The position numbers and the translations under genes were made by a program. The notes beneath the pieces were generated by a model. It was not told where the DNA came from. It worked only from the letters and a program-made list of their open reading frames with translations, and searched no databases. This document shows positions 57,671-64,000 of a stretch of DNA of 64,000 nt, piece after piece. The DNA is taken from assembly GCF_004217445.1 (NCBI RefSeq), contig NZ_SHKX01000013.1, positions 124,001 to 188,000 on the forward strand. The letters are read 5' to 3'. Positions within the stretch are counted from its first letter, which is position 1; every line of letters begins with the position of its first letter. Source of the DNA: Fluviicoccus keumensis (GTDB taxonomy: Bacteria > Pseudomonadota > Gammaproteobacteria > Pseudomonadales > Moraxellaceae).

Positions 57671-59130
57671 CCGGCCCGCTGCCCTGCCGGGACAATGGCG
57701 GCTTCCGGTAGCGGCAGCACCAGCGATACCCGCAGGCCGCGGCCTTCCAGGCCCGGCCCGAGCACGATGCGGGCGCCATGCAGCTGGGCGATTTCCTTGA
57801 CGATCGACAATCCCAGCCCGGCGCCTTCGCCGCCTTCGTCATTGCGGAAGAAGCGTTCAAAAATCCGGTCGCCAACTTCCGGATCAATACCCGGCCCGTT
57901 ATCGAGAACCGTGAAGGACGGCTGCGGCTGCGCTTCGACCTGCAAGGCGATCCGCACGCCCGGCCCCCCGTATTTGAGCGCGTTGTCAATCAGGTTACTG
58001 ACACACTCGCGCAACAGGACCGCATGACCCAGAATGCGGATCGGCGTTTCCGGCGCTTCCAGGCTCAACTCGCCGCCGGCATCGAGCACCACCGGCACCC
58101 ATTCGCTGCCTTCTTCCCGCATCAGCGCCACCAGATCGATCGACTCCAGTGCCGACTGACGCAGGCTTTCGGGCTCGGCCCGCGCCAATGTCAGTAATTG
58201 CCGGGACAGGCGGATAGTCCGCTCCACGGATGTACGGAGATGTCTGCCGGCCTCGTCGCGGTCGGCGGGAGAGTCGGCATTCTCCTGCCGCTCCATGTTC
58301 AAGCGGATGGCGGTGAGCGGCGTGCGCAACTGGTGGGCGGCATTGGCAATGAACCGCCGCTGCGCTCCCAGCGCCTCATCCAGCCGCTGCAACAAGTCAT
58401 TGATCGCCTGCGCCAGGGGCTGCACCTCGCGCGGCACGCCCTCGTCGGGCACCGGGGAAATCCGTTGGTGCGTCTGCTTTTCCAGCGCCCGGGTAATCGC
58501 GGACAAGGGCCGCAGGCTGCGATTCACCCCGACGCTGACCACCAGGAAGACAATAAAAATCAGCGCCAATTGCGGCGCCACCACACTCAGCAAAATCTTG
58601 CTGGTCAGCTTCTGCCGGCGGAACTGGGTCTGCGCTACCTTGATCTGGACGGTTTCCTCCAGTTCAGGCAGGTCCAGCAGCAGCTGCGCGGCCCGCACCG
58701 GCGTTCCCTTGAAGTCGCCATCGTAGATCATGGTGTCGTCGTACTTCAGCACCCTGCCCTGAGGAACGGGGAAGACCTTCTCCCCGGCGATGACGCGCTT
58801 CTCGGTGCGAATCTGGTAATACGTGGTGTCGAAGGCATTCCACAGGAACATGCGCTTCGCCTGCTTGGGCATGTTCAACACGATGCGGTTGCCGCGCCTT
58901 TCCACCAGCTGCGCCAGCGAATGCACATGCTTGTACAGCGTCTGGTCGTACTCGCTGTTGGCGTAGTACATGGCCTGGTAGTAGGCGATGACGCCAGAGC
59001 AGGACAGCACCAGCAGCAACGGAATCAGCATCCAGAGCAGCAAACGGCCGCGCAGGCTGTAAACCCGGCGTAGCCGGGGCACCTTCCCGCGCAAGCGGCG
59101 CTCGCGGCGCGAGACGACCGGCTCAGCCAC
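57667..59130 (-). CDS. Sensor histidine kinase, TctE/QseC-like
   Basis: The 487-residue membrane kinase has TM1 (LLLWMLIPLLLVLSCSGVIA), a periplasmic sensor of about 120 residues and TM2 (LALIFIVFLVVSVGV). A HAMP-like segment follows (SLRPLSAITRALEKQ). The H-box is NAAHQLRTPLTAIRLNMER, the N-box LIDNALKYGGPGVRI, and the G-box LDNGPGIDPEVGDRIFERFF. The periplasmic part resembles TctE sensors, which respond to small carboxylates in known cases; no carboxylate transporter is adjacent, so the signal is open. It is translated in an 8-base overlap with its regulator gene. Confidence 0.93.
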   Translation of the reverse strand: MAEPVVSRRERRLRGKVPRLRRVYSLRGRLLLWMLIPLLLVLSCSGVIAYYQAMYYANSEYDQTLYKHVHSLAQLVERRGNRIVLNMPKQAKRMFLWNAFDTTYYQIRTEKRVIAGEKVFPVPQGRVLKYDDTMIYDGDFKGTPVRAAQLLLDLPELEETVQIKVAQTQFRRQKLTSKILLSVVAPQLALIFIVFLVVSVGVNRSLRPLSAITRALEKQTHQRISPVPDEGVPREVQPLAQAINDLLQRLDEALGAQRRFIANAAHQLRTPLTAIRLNMERQENADSPADRDEAGRHLRTSVERTIRLSRQLLTLARAEPESLRQSALESIDLVALMREEGSEWVPVVLDAGGELSLEAPETPIRILGHAVLLRECVSNLIDNALKYGGPGVRIALQVEAQPQPSFTVLDNGPGIDPEVGDRIFERFFRNDEGGEGAGLGLSIVKEIAQLHGARIVLGPGLEGRGLRVSLVLPLPEAAIVPAGQRAG

Positions 59131-59803
59131 CGGCGGCTCCGGCCTGCAACATGACTCCGAAGCCGCGGATGGTGCGCAACTGCACGCCGGTGCCTTCCAG
59201 CCGCTTGCGCAGCCGGTGCATGTACAGGTCGATGGCGGAGTCGCTCAGGTCGGTATCCCAGTCGCTGAGGTGCTCCTGGATCTGCGGCTTGCTGACCACC
59301 TTGCCCGCGCGCGTCAGCAGCAGCTCCAGCAGGTTGTACTCGCGCGGCGACAGACCCATTTCCTCGTCACCGGCATAGACGCGCCGGGCGGTGCGGTCCA
59401 TGCGCAGGCCGCCCAGCGCCAGTTCGTTGACCGCGCCGCCCGTTGAACGGCGGGTGACGGCGCGCAGGCGCGCCAGCAACTCGTTCACATCGAAGGGCTT
59501 GGTGACATAATCGTCCGCGCCGCTGTCCAGACCCTGGATGCGGTCGCCGGACTCGTCGCGGGCGGTCAGGATGATCACCGGCGTGGTGATACCGCGTCCG
59601 CGCCATTCGCGGAGCAGCGTCAGGCCGTCCAGCCGCGGCAGGCCCAGATCGAGGATGATCACCTCATACGGAGCTTCCTGCCGCAAGGCCTCGCGCGCCA
59701 CCAGCCCGTCATGGGCGACATCGACGCTGTTGCCTTCACGACGCAGCGCATGACGCAGCCCTTCGGCAATGGGCAGATCGTCTTCGACCAGAAGAATTCG
59801 CAT
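59123..59803 (-). CDS. OmpR-family response regulator, TctD/QseB-like
   Basis: The 226-residue regulator has a receiver domain with acidic pair EDD, phosphoacceptor Asp in YEVIILDLGLPRLDG (Asp51), Thr in VIILTARDE and Lys in DYVTKPFDVNELLARL. A winged helix-turn-helix follows, with LSPREYNLLELLLTRAGKVV and SDSAIDLYMHRLRKRLEGTG. It precedes and overlaps the kinase gene. A perfect -10 TATAAT on the minus strand at 59850-59845, next to the inverted-repeat element, may drive the pair. Confidence 0.94.
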   Translation of the reverse strand: MRILLVEDDLPIAEGLRHALRREGNSVDVAHDGLVAREALRQEAPYEVIILDLGLPRLDGLTLLREWRGRGITTPVIILTARDESGDRIQGLDSGADDYVTKPFDVNELLARLRAVTRRSTGGAVNELALGGLRMDRTARRVYAGDEEMGLSPREYNLLELLLTRAGKVVSKPQIQEHLSDWDTDLSDSAIDLYMHRLRKRLEGTGVQLRTIRGFGVMLQAGAAGG

Positions 59804-60118
59804 ATGGCTATTTTTTGAAAGGTTGGTGAAAGCTTGACCGGCTTATTATAAACGTGCGGCGAGGTTCTGGGTGTTGACAGTAGCAGCTTCGGAAAGACAG
59901 TTTGTCGTCTGTCTGGTTCTCTTCCCCACTCGGGGTTGCTACTGTCGACACCCCCTCTCTTAATCCTTCCGCCCCTCCGGTTGCATCTTCCCCGTTTGTG
60001 TGTCCCGATAACAGTCCTTCCATCTGTTATTTTTCGTTGACTTTCAATTGTCGCGCTTCCTGTGGTATCTAACGGTATTCCGCCTGCGGCCTGTCCGCTC
60101 CCGACGCGAGATCCGCCG
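59804..60118. other. 315-bp divergent gap between the response regulator and ovoA
   Basis: It contains a minus-strand -10 (TATAAT, 59850-59845) and the 17-bp inverted-repeat element at 59869-59953. A pyrimidine-rich stretch (59951-60050) lies on the ovoA side. No open frame with a ribosome site was found. Confidence 0.6.
59869..59953. ncRNA. Multibranched inverted-repeat element (candidate structured RNA)
   Basis: The ends GGGTGTTGACAGTAGCA (59869-59885) and TGCTACTGTCGACACCC (59937-59953) pair over 17 bases with one G-U. Inside are two further hairpins, AGACAG/CTGTCT (59895-59914, 8-base loop) and CCCC/GGGG (59924-59935). Together they form a three-way-junction fold on either strand. It is not a terminator, as no T run follows, and not a tRNA. 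It may be a small RNA, a 5' leader structure or a mobile palindrome; the strand is unknown. Confidence 0.5.
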
Positions 60119-62227
60119 ATGACGTCACGCCTTTTCCCCCGCACGCCGCGCCTGGACGGCCCCGATGCCGCCACGGTCCGCCGCACGCTGCGTGATTATT
60201 TCACGGCCACTTTCGATCGCTATGAAAGCCTGTTCGAAACCCTGGCGAGTGAAGAAACCTATGTGCGCAAACCGATTCCGCTGCGCCATCCGCTGATTTT
60301 CTATTTCGGGCACACCGCCACCTTCTTCATCAACAAGCTGCTGCTGGCGCGGCTGGTGCAGGAGCGTCTGAACCCGCGCTTCGAGTCGATGTTCGCCGTC
60401 GGCGTCGATGAAATGAGCTGGGATGACCTGAATGACGCCCACTACGACTGGCCGTCGGTGGCCGAGGTGCGCGACTACCGCCGCCAGGTGCGCGAACTGG
60501 TCTGCGCCGTCATCGACCATGCGCCGCTGACGCTGCCGATCGGCTGGGAACATCCGTGGTGGGCGATCGTGATGGGCATCGAGCACGAGCGCATCCATCT
60601 GGAAACCTCGTCAGTGCTGATCCGCCAGCATGAGCTGTCCTTTGTGAAACCGCACCCCGACTGGCAGCCCGGCCGGGACAGCGGCCCCGCCCCGGAAAAC
60701 CGCCTGCAGCCGGTAGCCGCCGGGGTCGTGCGTCTGGGCCGGGATGTCGCCGACCCGGTGTATGGCTGGGACAATGAATACGGCCGCCATGAAGCCGCCG
60801 TGCCCGCCTTCGAGGCCGCCCGTTACCTGACCAGCAACGGCGAATTCCGCGAATTCGTCGAGGACAACGGCTACAGCCGCCCGGAATTCTGGGATGAGGA
60901 AGGGCGCGGCTGGCTGGGCTTCACCGCCGCCGCGCACCCGACCTTCTGGCGTCGCCGCGACGGGGAATGGCGCTTGCGGCTGATGACCGAAGAAGTGCCG
61001 ATGCCCTGGGACTGGCCGGTGGAAGTGAACTGCCTGGAGGCGCGCGCCTTCTGTCGCTGGAAGGCGGCGAAGACCGGCCTGCCGGTGCGCCTGCCCACCG
61101 AGGACGAATGGCGGCGCCTGTATGACGCCTGCGGTCTGGCCGATATCCCGGCAGACCGCCCCGCCGCCGCCAACCTGCATCTCGATCACGGCGCCTCGTC
61201 GTGCCCGGTCAACCGTTTCGCGCACGGCGAATTTTACGACGTCACCGGCAACGTCTGGCAATGGACGGAAACGCCGATCTACCCCTTCGACGGTTTCGCG
61301 GTGCACCCGTGGTATGACGATTTTTCCACGCCCACTTTCGACGACCGCCACAACCTGATGAAGGGCGGCTCGTGGATTGCCTGCGGCAACGAGTCACGCG
61401 CCGATTCGCGCTACGCCTTCCGCCGTCATTTCTTCCAGCACGCGGGCTTCCGCTACATCGTCTCCGCCGCACCGGCGCAGGTGCCGGGGTCGTTGTACGA
61501 AACCGACCGGCTGCTGTCGGAATACGCCGAATTCCATTACGGCGACCTGCATTACGGCGTGGCGAACTTTTCGCAAAGCCTGGCGAAACTGTGCGTGGCG
61601 GCGATGGGCGACCGTCCGGCCCGCCGCGCGCTGGACCTGGGCTGCGCCGCCGGACGCGCCACCTTCGAGCTGGCGACGCATTTCGAGCGGGTGACCGGCA
61701 TTGATTTCTCGGCGCGCTTCATTGGACTGGGCGTGCAGATGGCCGAACAGGGCCGGCTGCGCTACACCCGCACCGACGAGGGCGAACTGGTGAGCTACTG
61801 CACCCGCACGCTGGCCGAACACGGGCTGGAGGAAACGCGATCCAGAGTGGAGTTTTTCCAGGGCGACGCCTGCAACCTGAAACCGCAGTTCAGCGGCTAT
61901 GATCTGGTGCTGGCCGCCAATCTGATCGACCGGCTGTACAACCCGGCGCTGTTCCTGGGCCAGATCCACGAGCGGATCAATCCCGGCGGCCTGCTGGTGC
62001 TGACCTCGCCCTACACCTGGCTGACCGAGCACACCCCGCGCGAGGCATGGATCGGCGGTTTCAAGCGCGACGGCGAGACGGTAACGACGCTGGACGGTCT
62101 GCAGGCCTTGCTGGGCCGGCATTTCCGGCGGGTGGGCGAGGCGGTGGACGTGCCGTTCGTGATCCGCGAGACGAAGCGGAAATTCCAGCACTCGGTGGCG
62201 GAAGTGACGGTGTGGGAGCGGGTCTGA
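60119..62227 (+). CDS. ovoA: Ovothiol biosynthesis enzyme OvoA
   Basis: The 702-residue fusion has three parts. First is a DinB-like domain with metal ligands (FYFGHTATFFINKL and EHERIHLETSSVLIRQHELS, containing the H-x3-H motif). Second is a formylglycine-generating-enzyme-like domain at about 215-450 (PVRLPTEDEWRRLYDACGL, FYDVTGNVWQWTETPIYPFD, NLMKGGSWIACGNESRADSR). Third is a SAM methyltransferase (RALDLGCAAGRATFELATHF, DLVLAANLIDRLYNPALFL). This order is diagnostic of OvoA, the iron 5-histidylcysteine sulfoxide synthase with a fused 4-mercaptohistidine N-methyltransferase. EgtB lacks the third domain. The start is the ATG at 60119. No OvoB lyase is in the window. Confidence 0.93.
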   Translation: MTSRLFPRTPRLDGPDAATVRRTLRDYFTATFDRYESLFETLASEETYVRKPIPLRHPLIFYFGHTATFFINKLLLARLVQERLNPRFESMFAVGVDEMSWDDLNDAHYDWPSVAEVRDYRRQVRELVCAVIDHAPLTLPIGWEHPWWAIVMGIEHERIHLETSSVLIRQHELSFVKPHPDWQPGRDSGPAPENRLQPVAAGVVRLGRDVADPVYGWDNEYGRHEAAVPAFEAARYLTSNGEFREFVEDNGYSRPEFWDEEGRGWLGFTAAAHPTFWRRRDGEWRLRLMTEEVPMPWDWPVEVNCLEARAFCRWKAAKTGLPVRLPTEDEWRRLYDACGLADIPADRPAAANLHLDHGASSCPVNRFAHGEFYDVTGNVWQWTETPIYPFDGFAVHPWYDDFSTPTFDDRHNLMKGGSWIACGNESRADSRYAFRRHFFQHAGFRYIVSAAPAQVPGSLYETDRLLSEYAEFHYGDLHYGVANFSQSLAKLCVAAMGDRPARRALDLGCAAGRATFELATHFERVTGIDFSARFIGLGVQMAEQGRLRYTRTDEGELVSYCTRTLAEHGLEETRSRVEFFQGDACNLKPQFSGYDLVLAANLIDRLYNPALFLGQIHERINPGGLLVLTSPYTWLTEHTPREAWIGGFKRDGETVTTLDGLQALLGRHFRRVGEAVDVPFVIRETKRKFQHSVAEVTVWERV

Positions 62228-62245
62228 ACCCGCCCCCGCCGCCGG

Positions 62246-63703
62246 TCAGGGCATCGGCAACTTCAACGACGCCAGCGAGGCCTTGATCACCTTCAGCCGC
62301 GTCGCGTCATAGGGCGAGAAGAACAGCTTCACCAGCATGATGAACGACGACCGCACCACCGCCCGCTCGTGCGAGAAGGCCTTGAAGCCGTAATGGCCGT
62401 GGGCGTGGCCGATGCCGGAATTGTTGACGCCGCCGAAGGGCAGGTTGCCGTGCACGAACTGCATCATGCAGTGGTTGATGCAGGCGCCGCCGGAGGTGGT
62501 GTTCTGCATCACGAAGTCGATGTTGCCCTGGTTCTTGCTCCACAGGTACAGCGCCAGCGGCTTGGGACGGGCGTTGATGTCGGCAATGACCTGATTCAGA
62601 TCATCATATGCAATGATCGGCAGCACCGGCCCGAAAATCTCTTCCTCCATCACCTTGGCGTTCGGCGGCACCTGATCCAGCAGGGTCGGGGAAATCCAGC
62701 AGCTGTCGACATCGACATCGCCGCCGGTCAGCAGCCGCGCGCCGTTGTCCACCGCTTCCTGCAACAGCCCGGCCACGCGCCCGGCATGACGCGGATTGAC
62801 GATGCGGGTCAGGTCGGGGCTGGCCTTCTGCTCGCCAGCCGACTTGCCGTAACGCGCTTCGAGAATGGTGCGGCATTCCCGGACGAACGCGTCCTTCACC
62901 GAGTCGTGCACGTACAGGTAATCCGGGGCGACGCAGGTTTGCCCGGCGTTGAGGAACTTGCCCCACATCAGCGTTTCCGCCGCCGTCTTCAGGTCGGCCG
63001 TTTCATCGACAATGGTCGGCGACTTGCCGCCCAGCTCCAGCGTCACGCTGGTCAGGTGCTTCGCCGCCGCCGCCATGACGATCTTGCCCACCATCGGCGA
63101 GCCGGTGAAGAAGATATGGTCGAAGGGCAGATCCAGCAGCGCCTGCGAAGTCGGCAGGCTGCCCTCGAACAGCGCCACCTCGTTTTCCGGGAACACCTCG
63201 CGGATGATTTCGGCCATCACCTTCGACACGGCGGGCATCATTTCCGACGGCTTGAGGATGACGGTATTGCCCGCCGCCAGCGCCGACACCAGCGGCCCGA
63301 AGCAGAGGTTCAGCGGATAGTTCCACGGCGCGATGATCAGCACCCGGCCGCGCGGCTGGTACTGCACCCAGGCCTTGGTCATGATCATCAGGCTGGTGGG
63401 CCACACACGGTTCGGCTTCATCCAGCGCTTCACCCGGCCGATGGCGTGACGCATCTCATCCAGCACCGGCATCAGCTCGGTGACATCGACCTCGGCCTCG
63501 GGCTTGCGGTAATCGCTGGCGAAGGCGGCGTAGAAATCGTCGCGGCGGGCCAGCATCGCCTCGCGCAGGCGCTTGATGCGCTCAATGCGCTCGGCGGCGG
63601 TGGATTGCCGCCAGCGGATCGCGGTTTCCTGCTGCGCCTCGAACACGGCGCGCATTTTCACGGGATCGGATTCGGTATAAACGGATGCATTGATGGCGTT
63701 CAT
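62246..63703 (-). CDS. Aldehyde dehydrogenase family protein (coniferyl-aldehyde-dehydrogenase-like)
   Basis: The 485-residue NAD(P)-dependent enzyme starts at the ATG at 63703. It has APWNYPLNLCFGPLVSALAA and GNTVILKPSEMMPAVS (cofactor site), FFTGSPMVGKIVMAAAAKH, the general-base Glu in TLELGGKSPTIVDE and the catalytic Cys in NAGQTCVAPDYLYV. The late EEIFGPVLPIIAYDD and FGGVNNSGIGHAHGHYGFKA fit class-3-type and coniferyl-aldehyde dehydrogenases. A hydrophobic C-terminal tail (SFIMLVKLFFSPYDATRL) may anchor it to membranes. The substrate is not certain. It converges with ovoA, 18 bases apart. Confidence 0.92.
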   Translation of the reverse strand: MNAINASVYTESDPVKMRAVFEAQQETAIRWRQSTAAERIERIKRLREAMLARRDDFYAAFASDYRKPEAEVDVTELMPVLDEMRHAIGRVKRWMKPNRVWPTSLMIMTKAWVQYQPRGRVLIIAPWNYPLNLCFGPLVSALAAGNTVILKPSEMMPAVSKVMAEIIREVFPENEVALFEGSLPTSQALLDLPFDHIFFTGSPMVGKIVMAAAAKHLTSVTLELGGKSPTIVDETADLKTAAETLMWGKFLNAGQTCVAPDYLYVHDSVKDAFVRECRTILEARYGKSAGEQKASPDLTRIVNPRHAGRVAGLLQEAVDNGARLLTGGDVDVDSCWISPTLLDQVPPNAKVMEEEIFGPVLPIIAYDDLNQVIADINARPKPLALYLWSKNQGNIDFVMQNTTSGGACINHCMMQFVHGNLPFGGVNNSGIGHAHGHYGFKAFSHERAVVRSSFIMLVKLFFSPYDATRLKVIKASLASLKLPMP

Positions 63704-63931
63704 GATTGTTCTTGTTCTCCGGGACAACCGCAGGGGCCGGACGGGACAACCCGGCGTTTGGACTATAGTGCCATGACCGCCCGGGCCGCCCCAGCCCCTT
63801 TTGGCGGATATTTCCCCCGGCTCCGCCCCCGTTCATGAAAAATTCATCGAATTCCCTCTGGCCACGACCGCCGCGATGGTTTCCAATGGAAGATTAACCC
63901 TGACAACAACAAGGCTTCCGGAGGGCAAGGC

Positions 63932-64000
63932 ATGAAGGTTCTGGCGTGTTACAGCATGAAGGGCGGCGTCGGCAAGACCGCCACCGCCGTCAACGTCGCG
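63932..64000 (+). CDS. ParA-family ATPase, N-terminal fragment
   Basis: The frame begins at the ATG at 63932, with GGAGGG ahead of it, and runs off the window after 23 codons. The visible sequence MKVLACYSMKGGVGKTATAV holds the deviant Walker A (KGGVGKT) of ParA/MinD-type ATPases. It is a second member beside chromosomal parA at 21441. Its cargo or partner cannot be judged from this fragment. Confidence 0.85.
   Translation, partial: MKVLACYSMKGGVGKTATAVNVA

Overview
This is a GC-rich chromosomal window with dense coding, short gaps, many overlapping start/stop pairs and hairpin terminators with UUCG-type loops. The gene set suggests a beta-proteobacterium, possibly of the Neisseriales; the family is inferred and is not shown by any rRNA here. 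Supporting content includes glyQ/glyS of the alpha2beta2 type, mnmG-rsmG-parA-parB, metX-metW, cytochrome c5-cytochrome c4-dsbA next to engB, comM(yifB)-ubiK next to a porin-glnK-amtB block, and tctDE-like regulators. I found no rRNA, tRNA, CRISPR array, prophage or insertion sequence.

Layout. 1-4.0 kb: the end of a HI0933-type flavoprotein, a small periplasmic protein, a TMEM175-type channel, a periplasmic coiled-coil protein and a START-domain protein. 4.1-6.6 kb: modABC molybdate uptake. 6.7-10.3 kb: an outer-membrane barrel and a large lipoprotein. 10.4-19.1 kb: a DUF1853 protein, a START protein, a hydrolase, a Pit-type phosphate transporter with its DUF47 partner, glyQS and an AI-2E-type permease. 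19.2-24.9 kb (minus): mnmG-rsmG-parA-parB followed by a GST-like gene and a START gene. 25.1-29.2 kb: a receiver-like protein, metXW, a metallophosphoesterase, four exact DnaA boxes and rdgB. 29.3-33.9 kb: a TPR/beta-barrel protein and a 1069-residue FecR-domain protein with three TbpB-barrel-like repeats. 33.9-41.1 kb: GST, dsbA, two cytochromes c, engB, two acyl-CoA dehydrogenases and a methyltransferase. 41.3-45.3 kb: five tandem secreted START-domain paralogues behind one strong promoter with an operator-like palindrome. 45.4-53.8 kb: a hydroxypyruvate isomerase-like protein, a HIT protein, an RCK potassium channel with a small membrane partner, a Lon-N protein, PhoD-like phosphatase, comM and ubiK. 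53.9-57.7 kb: a porin with a sigma-54-type promoter, glnK, amtB and a DUF4124 protein. 57.7-64 kb: a TctE/TctD-like two-component system, a structured inverted-repeat element, ovoA for ovothiol synthesis, an aldehyde dehydrogenase and the start of a second ParA-type ATPase.

Two features stand out. One is an expanded family of exported START-domain proteins: eight in 64 kb, five of them in tandem. It looks like a periplasmic lipid- or hydrophobe-handling set. The other is the pairing of a Slam-like TPR/barrel protein with a multi-repeat FecR/TbpB-barrel-like protein, which looks like an outer-membrane exporter and its surface cargo. A cluster of DnaA boxes close to mnmG-parAB, a multibranched inverted repeat upstream of the response regulator, and a candidate NtrC/sigma-54 control region ahead of the porin-glnK-amtB block are further points worth checking.
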